A DNA stretch of 45,996 bases from Seminavis robusta. Taxonomy: Eukaryota > Bacillariophyta > Bacillariophyceae > Naviculales > Naviculaceae. The translations under genes and the position numbers were made by a program. Below, one piece after another: positions 11,664 to 23,022 of the stretch; position 1 is the first letter of the stretch; each line of letters opens with the position of its first letter. The stretch lies in NCBI GenBank assembly GCA_903772945.1, contig CAICTM010000835.1:1-45996 (forward strand), in the 5' to 3' direction. A model generated the notes under the pieces. The model did no database searches and had not been told where the DNA came from. It worked only from the letters and a program-made list of their open reading frames with translations.

Positions 11664-13652
11664 CTTCCCTACTCTAAACCCCCTTTCACATTAAGAGTTC
11701 AGACGACCTTAGCTACATAACCGTATATTGCACTGCTTCACTCTCTTGTGTGTTGTAGTGTAGCATCCTTCGATTGACGACGGTTGCCTTTCAATGACTC
11801 GACGACAATTTCTGGTGGGTTGTCAATTCGCTCGATACTTTTGTTGCCGTTCAATGATCTGTTGAGGCTGGTGATAGGCTAACAGAGCCCTCTGTAGCGA
11901 TTGATCGAAGCAGCCTCTCTCATTTTTATTCTGTGCCAGCCATCGACTCAAAGCGTTTCATGGGGCGTCGGCGATGCAGCAGAGAAAACACGAAATAGAC
12001 TTGGTCGGCTTGTCAATACAGTGGTACCGGTAGAGGTGCGACCGATGGACTCGACCGGATGGAATAAAGAACTCACCGCAACAACTCTCCGGATGGCGGT
12101 TGAGATCTGACTGCCCTCCCGCGGTCCATGGAAAAAATGAAGGGTGGCTTTCAGTTATGCACCTTCAATACGGTAGCAGGTTTGGCTGGTAGTAGCAGGC
12201 TTGACCGAGGCTCCTCCTGTGTTGCGACGTGCAACTGGCCGGCCGAGTGCTATGATAGAGTAGCCTCCAAATCTATGTCCAAACACAGGACTCACCTCGT
12301 ACCAATACGTGTAATAGTAGTACCAGCGATCGGTTTGACTCAGGCTGTCCTTTTCAAAGGAGCCGTCAAATTAGTGACGTTTGGTTTTCAGTTCAGTTCT
12401 ACACTGGACGTTGGAGAAGCTCGGATTGGATATCATTGGATCCTCTTGGATGATAAAGAACTCATCCAACAACAGCCAACAACCGGGCAAGCTTGCTTGG
12501 ATCTTTGCTCTGGAAGGTGTTCTGACTACTACTGTAATCTCGTAGCGGCGAGGCCCTAAAGAATCGTGGCAACTGTGGCATGTCGCAAGGAAGTCGACGC
12601 ATGATGGAGTTTCCTTTTCCCGTTCACATCGCTTCAGGTGCCAGTGGGTGGGTGGAGCTCTGTGGCCAATGGTCAAGCTCCGATTTGTAGATGAGCTTGG
12701 AGACTTGTTGGAGATTGGAGAAGGATGGGCTCTGGACGGCATCGGAAAAATGAATGTCCAACTTGACTGATGGTATCGGTACGGTATCTTCCATAATAAG
12801 TCTTCATCAGTATGAACGAAAGTTCTACGTTCAACTGGGGCAACTGTTCCAATGACATCTTCTTGACTCTGAAGAAAAAACGGTACAGCTGTAGTGCTTC
12901 TAACTACTACTGGAGTCACTTCCACTACTAGTAGCTCTTCTACTAGCTAGAGCCCTCTTCTAACTTTAAAATTTTATAAAAAAGACAGCTTTGGAAGACA
13001 GGAAGATGCGGTAATAAAGTACCTTTTTCAATTGAAGATTGGAAGTATTCTAAAGCTAGGTTAACCCAAATGTTACCGTAACTACCATTCTAAGCCTTCC
13101 TGAATCACCACTGGGAACTACGATACGGTATACCGGACCTTACGGTAGTCTAGTAACTATTGTGCTAGCTAGCTAGTAGTACTCGGAGTTTTCAGCGTTG
13201 ATGACATTGTGCACTGCAGCTGTTCAGCTGTTCGGCTTGACTGCTCTTGCTTCTTGTTGTTCCTGCCATTCTGACTTCGGTCTAACTATTTCACTATTTC
13301 CTTACACGTGTAGTACCATAACTGTTTTGCCCTTACTGCAGTGCTACATGTACACACTCGTCACTAATAAAAGGCTCCTTCTCTGGTTCGATTCTTACAT
13401 TCTAACTGCTCGTACTCAACTACTGTGGCAAGTCTAGGTCTTTCCAAAACTGACCAGACACCTTCCGATGTCACTGCGGCGGCTTTTGACATTTAATTTT
13501 GCTGATATTGTATCCCAGCAGGATTCTCAAAGTACCGTACAAGCCCCAGCCCCATGCAAACAGGTCATTGTTTTGCTTTTGCTTTTGCCGCAACGCCTCT
13601 TGAAACAAAACCAAAGGAATTGCTTGTACTGACAAGAAGAGCTCAAGAAGCC
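11664..13652. other. Intergenic spacer between cyclase genes B and C
   Basis: No supported gene. The first about 80 bp match the 3' flank of gene C (AGAGTTCAGA...GGCTACATAAC-type block). The stretch 12640-12870 shares blocks with the region upstream of gene B. CTAGCTAG runs (near 12944 and 13162) and a TACCGGTA (near 12026) occur. An in-frame ATG at 13554 would extend gene C by 33 residues, but paralogues argue for the start at 13653. Confidence 0.5.
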
Positions 13653-16408
13653 ATGGAAGATATCAGCGAAGAACTTTCGAACTCTGCCCAGAGCGAGCCT
13701 CAGAATTCCACTACAGGAGGGTGTTACCAAGATGAGGAAAATGGGAATGATACAAACCGTGATATCTCAAAGATCAAGAAGCATGCCACCAGGACCTGGA
13801 TGATTACTTTCTTGTTGGTGAGCATGGGAGCTGCTGCCAGTGTCGCCTTTCTTTACATGGGCATTAGCGGGGCTCAAAACCAACAGAAAGAGAGCTTTGA
13901 ACGTCGAGCTAGTGACTTTTCCAAAGAGATTGATGGTGCCTGGGATGACTATGAGGCAGCAGCTCGTTGGGTTCACTCAGAGTGCCGCAACTGGAGGACT
14001 GACAACTTCACCTATAACGACTTCGAAGGTGTCTACAACTACATTATTGATCGAGGACTGAACTTCTACGCTATCAATTGGGTCCCAAACATTACCCACG
14101 CAGAGAGACCTCTAGTGGAAGAGAAAGAGGGGGCCTTTTGGAAGAACAACATTGAAGGTGCAGAAAACTATGCTGGTTTCACAGGCCAAGAACCAGATCC
14201 AGACCATCCAGGTGAACTCATCTATGCCAACAGATCCGAACAAGCTTTCTACTTTCCGATTTATGTAAGTTCATTACAAATATGTAGATGTTACAGTATT
14301 GTATGCTCGTGAACCCCAACCAATGACTAACAATATCTCCTTGCTACCCTATCCTTCCCCACATTCCAGTTTGTTGAACCCAAGGCTGAATCTGCTAGCA
14401 TCATCCACTATGATCTTTTCAGTGCTCCCTGGGAAAGTCCTGCCATGTCCCAAGCACTGGAGACCTACCAACCTGCCCTCACTGGTAGGTTCGTCCTTGC
14501 ACAGCACTCACCCGAGGATGGCTACAGTACACTGCTGTATCACCCCGGCGTCAAACTCCTGGATCAGTCTGAACAAGAACGCCATGACCTTGCCAGCATC
14601 CTTATGACGCTCAACCCCTTCCTCCAGCATGCAGCTCGTTTCCAACAGGAGCCAATGGCAGTTTACCTCTATGACAAGACTTTGGCAGAAATGGATGGAG
14701 CTCCCTTCGAATTCTTGGGTGGAGTGCAAGTGAAATACGAGAATGAAGACCCCAACAGCCGTCAAGTGACAAATCTGATGGAAACAGAGTATGCTACTCT
14801 ACAAGACTCCTCTGACCTCTACTATGAACGGGATATCCATGCTGGAGGGAGGACCTGGGCAATTGTGATTATCCCAGTGGAGGGTGATACCACCTACAAA
14901 CCAGATGTAATTTTTGCCATTCTCTGTGGAGTTATGATCTTTGCTGCCTCAGTGCTGCTGGCATGGATCTGGGTTATGCACAACCGCAGCCGAACACACC
15001 AAGTTATGGAGATTGTGGACAAAGCAGCCGCAGAGTCCAGGATTGTCTCAGACTTGTTCCCGGCTGCCATCCGAGATGCCATTATTCACCAGCAAAGAGT
15101 CTCCCAAGCTGAGAAAGCAAAAGATGATGCTGTCACCTCCAAAGATCCGTTTTTGATGCAGGATCGTAACGAGTTCAACTCATTTCAGGACCCTGAGGAC
15201 GACAGTCGGAAAACCATAGAAGGATTTTACTTGACCAAGCCAATTGCCCACCGCTATGACGCCTCTACAATCATGTAAGTGGTCCAGTCCTACTGTGGGC
15301 TACATGACAAACAGCTGAGCTCACCTATTTCACATTCTGTTTCGTCTGCAATGCACAGGTTTGCTGATTTGGCCGGTTTCACTGCTTGGAGCTCCAGTAG
15401 ATCGCCAGAAGATGTGTTTACTCTCCTTGAGACTCTCTATGGTGCTTTTGATGAAATTGCCAAGCGGCGTAGAGTGTTCAAGGTGGAAACCGTAAGTAGT
15501 CCATCTAATTTTAATCGGTGAATGATCGATTAGTGACCCATGCAATCCGACCCATGCAAACCTCATTTGCTTCTTGGATGACTTTTGTTGAAACTGGCAG
15601 ATTGGTGACTGTTATGTGGCGGTCGCAGGCGTTCCTAAGCCAAGAGAAGATCATGCTGTGGTCATGTGCAGGTTTGCTAATGATTGTCTCCACAAAATGC
15701 AAAAACTAATCAAAGTTCTTGCAGAAGGATCACTTGGATCTGATACCTCCAGTCTCTCATTTCGTGTTGGTCTACACAGTGGCCCGGTAAGAAATCATCT
15801 GCAGCCAGCTGGATCTTTTTGCAGTCATGGATCTTCTGGCTAGCAAAACTCATACAATGATATCTCATTTGTCTGCTCCTGTAGGTGACAGCAGGAGTTC
15901 TACGTGGGGGTACGTAAACCTTGTAAACAGTGATTCGAACTTTTGTGTCAGAAGGCATCTCACAGGAGTGATTTTGTACACAACAGACAAAGGACGCTTC
16001 CAATTGTTTGGGGACACAATGAATACTGCATCACGAATGGAGTCAACAGGGGTCAAGAACAAGATTCAGGTTTCCCAGGATACTGCAGATATCCTTGTTG
16101 CAAAGGGGTATCAAAAGTGGCTTACACCACGCAAAGACCCGGTTCAGGCAAAGGGGAAGGGCACAGTGCAAACTTATTTTGTGAACATTGCCAGTGGTTC
16201 TGTGCCATCTTCCCAAGCTTCCGACCACATCAATGGCAAGACAGATTTCCGAAGTGATGCCACTGCAGACATAGGTGCCAGTGATACCACCGCAGACACA
16301 GGTGCCAGTGATACCACCGCCTCCGAGGAAGAGCATGCAGGGGCAGAGCATGCAGGGGCCGACACGTTCCAGGAAGAGCATGAGGTGACTGACATCGTCA
16401 ACATCTAA
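13653..16408 (+). CDS. Receptor guanylate-cyclase-like protein C (TM-CHASE-TM-class III cyclase)
   Basis: Six exons: 13653-14264, 14370-15274, 15359-15491, 15601-15786, 15885-15909, 15987-16408 (760 aa). ATG 13653 is in the same GAAGCCATGGAAGATATC context as gene B. The architecture is TM1, CHASE (FERRASDFSKEI, WVPNITHAERP), TM2, LFPAAIRDAI linker, and a class III cyclase with FADLAGF, VETIGDCY and FQLFGDTMNTASRME, so it is catalytically complete. Compared with B, the CHASE segment near NFTYNDFEGVYNYIIDRG is the most diverged part, which would fit a different ligand. The acidic tail carries internal duplications (GASDTTAD / GASDTTAS, HAGAEHAGAD) and ends in TDIVNI. Intron 3 is 109 nt with a partly different sequence from the 83-nt introns of A and B. 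Confidence 0.9.
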
Positions 16409-18326
16409 GAGTTCAGATGAAATTGGCTACATAACTGTATACTGCACCTCTACCCTTGGCTACCGGTACTCTTTCAGTAGCGCTACCCTGTAGTTTGACT
16501 CTCCGGGCGGATCGGGGAAGATATCTTCCGGGGACAATGTGGGTGAATTGAATCTGCACAGTCAGGAGCTGTGCGGCTGGCTGAAGGATATTATTCTAGT
16601 TTGTGTAGTGACGCTCAGTTCTATCGAGACCTTCTCGTGAGACGACGTGGGACTACACCGATTTCCCAGAAGTATCTCTGAGCCTCAATGAAACTCATAC
16701 TGTAGCCAACAGGAATACCGGTAGCCTTCGTGACGTTTGACTAGATCCCTTTCCATGTTCTGATGGATGAGAAGACTCCTGCAGGCACCCTGCACGAGCA
16801 ACTGACTGTACCGTAGCGGCGCGTGTATCGGTAGCTTCAACGCAGCCAGTCTTTTCTGCCAGCTTCGTTGGAGCCTAGCCTGCCACTGACTTGGTCCTCT
16901 CAATTGGCGTGCTTGACGAGACGAACCCACGACCACGGGACGTCGTCGTTGTTTCCCGAATCTACTGTAGGCTGCCCGCTCCTCATCGTCATTGGTACAT
17001 ATATAGCTTCTTCGGTCGTCGCTCGATGGCGCCAATCGTTGGCGGCTCCAGTGGCGGTTACCGTAGGGCTGGCTGAAAGGGGTCCATGAATGCTCGGACA
17101 GACTTGCTTCTCGGAAAATGGTGATGCTAAGCGTCCTCGATCGCCCAAGAGTGCACGCCGACTATAGTTGTAGTTCGTTGAGACTCTGGAACGGGCGGCG
17201 GGCGGCATTGTGCCTTGATGTAGATAGATTTCACCCCCACAGAGTGTCGGTTCATAGAAAGTTTGTGAGTAAAGTCGTGCGTCTTACCTTGGTCGCGTCG
17301 TCGTCTTAGTTTGATAGACATCCGAGATTGCTATCCCTGAGAACGACTTGCTTGTCCTGAAGTACTATTCGAAAGTGTAGGTTTTGGGACTCTTTCGGGC
17401 TTGTGGCTGGGGTATACCGTACCGGGAGTGGCACTGTGAACTCTGCATTGTGTACACAGGCAGCGTTGCTCGAGGACTGACTGAGACCGGCTTCCTCGCT
17501 CATCGTTAGCTGGAAACTCAGGCTGGTTTCTCTAATACATGTACTAATGAAGCTCCACCCAGATCTAGCTAGACCTATCGATTGGCTGGATGCACCACCT
17601 CTTACTGTTTGTCATCTTTGAAGACTCGACTTGACCTGTTGAGTTATTCACGTGTCCTTGGATACCGGTGTCTCCTGCTTTGATGTCTTATAACAAATCT
17701 TATTCTGTTGAAAGCAACTTGATGTCCCAATTGCACTTTCGCAGCTTCCTTAGATATCTTCCCTACAGTACAGTCCTACTAGTACTCTAAAAAAACTTGA
17801 CACTTGATGTTCCTTGCATCCAAATGAACCATTCGTTACCGTTACCAACACCTTGTGCCTTGTGCCCCCATCTTTTGCTACTGGTATTAACATGGTACTT
17901 GATTCTGAATGACTGCATGGCTTGTTTGGCTTGTCAAGGCAGCAGCCATGGCGTGCTGCTATCATTATTGGTGTAGCAGTTCAGAGCTGGCTCGATGAAC
18001 ATTTATGGTTGTGCTCTCTACCCGCCGATAAAGCTTAATAAAAACATGAGACGGTACGCGTTTGCAGATGCAAGTCCCGGTTGACTCCTGGCCTGTTTTG
18101 GCCGTTCTGGTCGTTCTGGTACTGTACCAGGTGCCGGTGCCAAGTCTTTCCGTGCGAGAAAGTATACCGGAGGATGACTCTTGCCCTATTTTGTGTGCTT
18201 TCGCACAAATCCTTTGTGTGTGCTGCTCGTAATCCACACAATAAAAACCACCAACCAAATCTTTTTTGGTGAAAAGGTTTTTTTTGTATTTTTGTGGATA
18301 TTACGGTACAAAGAAAAAGGATCACG
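16409..18326. other. Intergenic spacer with no supported gene
   Basis: After the gene C 3' flank I see no coding signal. TACCGGTA-type palindromes occur near 16460 and 16716 and CTAGCTAG near 17570. A GTG-led extension upstream of 18327 adds no plausible start, so this region should include the promoter of the SBP-like gene. Confidence 0.45.
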
Positions 18327-19466
18327 ATGAGGATCTCCCTGCCATGCCTCGTCCTTGTTGGATTGGCGTCGAGTGGCAAGAGTCAAATGATCGACATTAC
18401 GTTTCGTGTCGGGCTCTTGCACGCCCCACCGTTTACGTTCATTGCCGAGGAAGAAGATCGCGAAGGTACCAACGCTGATTTTTCAGGTTTCACGCCGGAC
18501 TTGCTCAACAGTTTGGTCGAATTTGCCAAGGCGGACAATTTCAACCTGAACCTCGTCATGAGTCCATCCCCACCGGAATACAATCCTGCATTTGACTTGG
18601 TGGCCAGCGACTGTGAGGAAGTTTCCATGGACCCACCGATTCCTCTTCCCCCAGAAGAATGCGAGAATTTTGACATCATGGCACCCAACTATTATGCCAC
18701 CGCCGCACGATCTTTGCGGGCTGGACTGACTCCCCCCATTCAACGATCCTCCATCTCGACCATCAAGCTCAAGTCGAGCAACATCAACTCGTTGGCGCAA
18801 GCGGAAGCGGAAGGTGGCGTGGTTTGCCTCGTGGAGGGGACGTTTTACGCGGGACTGGTCCAGGATACGTACCCGGCCGCGGAATACGTGTTTTGTCCCA
18901 CCGCGGGCGATTGCAAGCAAAATTTGCAGGATGGAGTCTGCGTCTTGGATGCGGACGATGAGCTCATGCTGCGATACGCAGCGGCTCAGGATTCATCCTT
19001 GGAGGTAACAGATGACTCGTTCAGTACACAGTACATTGTCTATGCGTACAAGGATAGCTTACCCGCAGACGATGCCAGATGGTTTGAAAAGTGGATGTGG
19101 GATGCCAATACCAACACCACCAATGATCAGTTGTTCCAAAAGTACTTTTCCGGCACATCAGCTGAAGATGGAATTGTAAGCTACCTCCCATCTCGTCTCT
19201 CGTTGTTGACATTTACTTGCATGCTTGGATCCTAACACACTTTTTCATTTCTGCCTTTCCTTTGACTTGCTGCTTGCTTGTCCATGATGACAATCTTGCT
19301 TTAATGTCTGCTTTTTGTACGGTATTGCGATATATAGGACGCGGGTTGCCCCACATGCTCTTGTGATGATCCTCTCTATGAATTTGCCAGCGGCGATGAA
19401 GAGCCCAACAAGAACTCTCGAAAGGGAGTACCTGGATCAAGGAGGACTCGAGGATTGAAAGGGTAA
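18327..19466 (+). CDS. Secreted solute-binding (SBP family 3)-like protein
   Basis: Two exons: 18327-19175 and 19338-19466, with a 162-nt GT-AG intron (325 aa). The first in-frame ATG is 18327 and opens a signal peptide (MRISLPCLVLVGLASSG), so the protein is secreted. The following about 260 residues follow the layout of bacterial family 3 periplasmic binding proteins: FRVGLLHAPPFTF, GFTPDLLNSL, a FDIMAPNYYATAARS strand-turn, AGLTPPI, INSLAQAE, a VCLVEGTFYAGLV segment, LQDGVCVLDADDELMLRYA, and a late YIVYAYKDSLP strand. In bacteria this fold binds amino acids or similar small molecules. The exon 2 tail is Cys-rich (DAGCPTCSCDDP) then basic. I see no downstream membrane segment or catalytic domain, unlike receptor fusions, so it may act as a soluble binding protein. 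Ligand unknown. Confidence 0.75.
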
Positions 19467-20644
19467 AACCATGCAATGCAATGCAGACCAGACTTTTACG
19501 AAACACCTACCTGAACAGAAACATCACTGAACTGAAAAAGCCTGGATCCCTCGTTTTGCTTTTGTTTGTAGCTAGCAAGAAATACAGAAGGTACACATAG
19601 CAATCATGCATGCACGCACACGGATAAATAGTTGTTATGGAAGGCAGAAAGAAGACTAGCCAGTAACAATAAAAAGACAGTTCCTTTTTTGCCTGCCAAA
19701 CCATTTCTAGCTAGTGTACTTGTTTAACCCATGTTTTGCTTATCATAGAAGCTACTAGCTGGTCATAATGAGAGTGATAGGAGAGCTCTTCTCCAAAGTG
19801 GCCTGGGAGAGGTACTTTCCCCACAAGAGCACAAGAGTCCAGCTCGTACCAAGCAATAGCCACAAGTACAGTTAATGGCCACAGTACGGTATCAATCCGC
19901 CCTCTCCACACTTGGATCTGTCCTTCTATGAAGAGATGCACCAAGAGAAAGACTCTGATTGCACATGCACTCGAGACAAGAAAGCAAGCCATAGGGTCAG
20001 CTCTCATAGCTGCTCTCATGGATACTGGTACTAGCTAGCTAGTAGTAGGGTTCCCATGCAATGTAAGAATGCCCACCGGTTTCAATGACATCATCGTGAC
20101 CTCACATGCATCATTTGATTCGATTCCATTCCATTCCGAATGATCCGTCAAAGATAGACTACAGTCGTACTAATACTGTGAGTATCCAAAACATCGACCG
20201 GTGCAATTCGCTCATGCCTTCGCTGATGCATGAATGAACGGACAACTTGCTCTTTCAACAATCCGAAGCAAACCGTGACGGTTGCACTAAGACTAGCCAA
20301 ATTTTTCAAACACATGCTGACTGGCTCGACGGCCTCTTTGAGGTTTTCCAAATGCGAGCACAATGAGGATCCAAGGGAGCAAGTAGGTACCGTTGACCAT
20401 ACAATACGCGACCACACAGGCTTTGCTGACAGCAACCATAGACTACCTGGTACTAGTAGCTATCCTCTCCTCGTGCAAGATTACGGCTGGCTACTTGTCT
20501 TCCTCCTCTGGTGGTGCGACGACGACGAAACTTCGTCACTCGCCATTGCAACAACAAGAGTGTCGTTCTCCTCCAATTGATTCCAAGAACGTTCGATTTG
20601 TTGATCCAGACTTGACAGCAGAGACGCCCCGTCAAAGCAACGCC
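19467..20644. other. Intergenic spacer upstream of glycosyltransferase-like gene 1
   Basis: No convincing gene. A 102-codon minus-strand frame at 19711-20019 contains hydrophobic stretches but has no recognised motif or paralogue. A TACAGTCGTACTA motif lies near 20160. The plus frame of the next gene is open back to about 20393 but has no ATG before 20645. Confidence 0.4.
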
Positions 20645-22483
20645 ATGGCGACATCTCCCAACCGTGGTTTTGGGACTCCTGGTCCCCGCGTCCCCAAGAG
20701 CGGCGTCAAGCTGTCGGTAGTCACAACCCCCGTGTCGCATTCCACACGCAGTACGTCGTCGGGTTCCATGATGACAACGCCCTCCTTTTCCTTTCACAGT
20801 CCTCACAATGGTAGTAGTAGTAGCAGTGTGAGTGGCGGTGGTTACAATTTGGGCAGTCTCAGCAAAGGCAACAAATTCCATCATCATCATCACCACAATC
20901 ACAACTCTTCCAGTCTCTTTTGGAACAAAAAGAATCGATCGTCCATTCTATGGATGTGTCTGTTACTCCTCATGGGCGCCATCAATATGGCCTATCAATG
21001 GTACAATAACGACGTCAGAGCCGATTTTGGGATTCTATTGAACATGGGAGGAGCAAGACCGAATGGAGTAGTCAATCAACAAGCAGAGACACCACCAATA
21101 CGCAGTGGCAAGCCGTTTGAATGGAAACCACCGGCTGCCCTTCGTGCGGCTGCTGATACTGCTGACACGGACACCACAACTACTACATTGTCCAATCAAC
21201 AGCAACAGCAAGAACCAGTATTTGACTACACACTGCCAGCGTCATCGGATGCCACTGTGGTCTTTTATCATATCTATTTTCCACCCACAGACGAAGGACG
21301 ACTAAATTCCCTTCGCATCATTGCCGAACAACTGCAACAACTCGCCAACAGTACTACCAGTCCCAACTTTGTCCTATACTACAATACCATTGGAGAACAA
21401 ACTCCAGCCCTCGAAGACACACACATTCAGCAACTGTGTCTCCGATCCAAACTTACGTGTCATGCCATGCAGCATTTTAGTGAGGGCATGGAAGACAAGA
21501 CCCTCCAACCACTGCATGACTTTTGTAGTCTTCAAACAGAGCCGGAAACAGACTATTCCGTAGTATATCTTCACAACAAGGGCTCCTTCAATGCCAAACC
21601 ACTCAATGAAGTCTGGCGGTATCAAATGACACAGGCCGTGGTCAGTCCAGAGTGTCAGCAACACACGACTAATGTTCCGGGACAATGCAATCTCTGCGGC
21701 CTTTACTTTTCCGCCGAACGAGGACTTTTCATGGCCGGCAACATGTGGCGCAGCAAATGCAGTTATGTCCGCAACTTGTTGCCGCCACGGGATTTCCAAG
21801 ACGCCATGCATGCCATTACGGCACAAGCATTAATGGAACGATTGCGGTTTCGATTCGTCATGACGCTGCAAGAACTACGCGCCGGTGTCTTTGGCATTGA
21901 TCGGTATGCCACGGAATTTTGGATTGCCTCGCATCCATTTGTCCGACCCTGTGACTTTTCCAAGGCCATTGCACCACCCACGTCCTATGACATGACGGAA
22001 ATTTTCTTGCGGTGGTTGCGGGTACAGGAACCGCACAATGGGACATTGGAATCCGAATGGTTTGCCAAAACGGCACCTCATCATCCACTGCCGATTTTTA
22101 ATGGACAAGGTTTGGACGTGGCACGATTTCCTGATGTTCGTCTTCGGGAGTACTTTTTGTTGGCCGGCAATCTCTTTCGATGGTATGGACTCTACGGACA
22201 AGCACCGCCCGTGGCACCCACGTCGTGGGTCTACGAGTGGTTCCCAGATGGGGCCAAATGGAAGGCTGCCGTGCAAGAACATGACAAGGACAGTGTGGAG
22301 TTCATGACAGAGGCTGCCTTGCAAATGGAAATTGAATCGGGACGCAACAAGTTCACACGTGACAATACCAAACCCCAACCGCCCAATGGTTTTGTCAATA
22401 CGAACAGCAACAATAAAAAGAAGTCTCGGGCTAGTAACAAGAAGCGAAAGACAGGAAAAAACAGAAAAGCCGCTGGCCGGTAA
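20645..22483 (+). CDS. Type II membrane glycosyltransferase-like protein 1
   Basis: Intronless, 612 aa. ATG 20645 is the first in-frame ATG and has a good context (CGCCATGG). A Ser/Thr-rich cytosolic N-terminus with a His tract (about 79-87) leads into one signal anchor (about 99-118), then a long luminal domain. Conserved luminal blocks shared with the protein at 33829-35843 are VVFYHIYFPP, SLRIIAEQLQQL, VVYLHNKGSF, PLNEVWR, CNLCGLYFSAERGLFMAGN, GIDRYATEFWIASHP and REYFLLAGNLFRWYGLYGQ. The YLHNKGS block resembles the HTKxS motif of rhamnan-synthesis/RgpF-type proteins, which suggests a Golgi enzyme in wall or glycoprotein glycan synthesis. That assignment is an inference. The C-terminus is basic (KKKSRASNKKRK). 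Confidence 0.75.
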   Translation: MATSPNRGFGTPGPRVPKSGVKLSVVTTPVSHSTRSTSSGSMMTTPSFSFHSPHNGSSSSSVSGGGYNLGSLSKGNKFHHHHHHNHNSSSLFWNKKNRSSILWMCLLLLMGAINMAYQWYNNDVRADFGILLNMGGARPNGVVNQQAETPPIRSGKPFEWKPPAALRAAADTADTDTTTTTLSNQQQQQEPVFDYTLPASSDATVVFYHIYFPPTDEGRLNSLRIIAEQLQQLANSTTSPNFVLYYNTIGEQTPALEDTHIQQLCLRSKLTCHAMQHFSEGMEDKTLQPLHDFCSLQTEPETDYSVVYLHNKGSFNAKPLNEVWRYQMTQAVVSPECQQHTTNVPGQCNLCGLYFSAERGLFMAGNMWRSKCSYVRNLLPPRDFQDAMHAITAQALMERLRFRFVMTLQELRAGVFGIDRYATEFWIASHPFVRPCDFSKAIAPPTSYDMTEIFLRWLRVQEPHNGTLESEWFAKTAPHHPLPIFNGQGLDVARFPDVRLREYFLLAGNLFRWYGLYGQAPPVAPTSWVYEWFPDGAKWKAAVQEHDKDSVEFMTEAALQMEIESGRNKFTRDNTKPQPPNGFVNTNSNNKKKSRASNKKRKTGKNRKAAGR

Positions 22484-23022
22484 GGCAACCGTGTTGCCTT
22501 TGCTTCTTTTTGTCATGTCCATACACGCACTCACTCTACAGTACAACTATTACTGTAGCTAGCCAGATTGTTAATGTCCTCTGGCTAGTAACACTATAGA
22601 AAAAGATCCAGTTTTGTTGTTATCTCGCGACGTTGACCTAGCTATAGTGTATTGTCGTTCTCCTTGTCCCGGTACTGCGTCGTCCATGGCTAAAGATGTT
22701 GTCAGCAACATTGATTCTACAGTACATGTCTCTGCTACAACCTACTAGCTAGCTATAGCTATATATACTCTACCAGGGAAAGTTCTTCGAAATACAGCAC
22801 TATAGATTAGCTTACAGCAAAGGACCAAAACATTCGTTTCCAAAGAGAGCGGAGGCTCTCAAAAAGCAACGAAGCGGCAACGTCCTCCACAAAGCAAACC
22901 ACAACCAAGAGCATGCATGGGACCGGCGGTAAGAATCATATAGAGCCCATGCAAATGAATTACATCCAATCAATCAACCAACGAGACAAGAACCATTCAA
23001 ATTCCGGATCACAAGCGCAAAG
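22484..23022. other. Convergent intergenic spacer
   Basis: This 539-bp gap separates the 3' ends of two convergent genes. It holds CTAGCTAG runs and a CTATATATA stretch near 22750-22770, and nothing that looks coding. Confidence 0.4.

Noticed and set aside
12371..12925. 184-codon minus-strand frame upstream of cyclase C
   Set aside because: The related upstream region of cyclase B does not preserve the frame, so it is probably chance.
19711..20019. 102-codon minus-strand frame with hydrophobic stretches
   Set aside because: No motif, no paralogue and no clear splice partners; it sits in a spacer rich in palindromes.
20393..20644. N-terminal extension of glycosyltransferase-like protein 1
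   Set aside because: The frame is open but starts from TTG and has no ATG before 20645.
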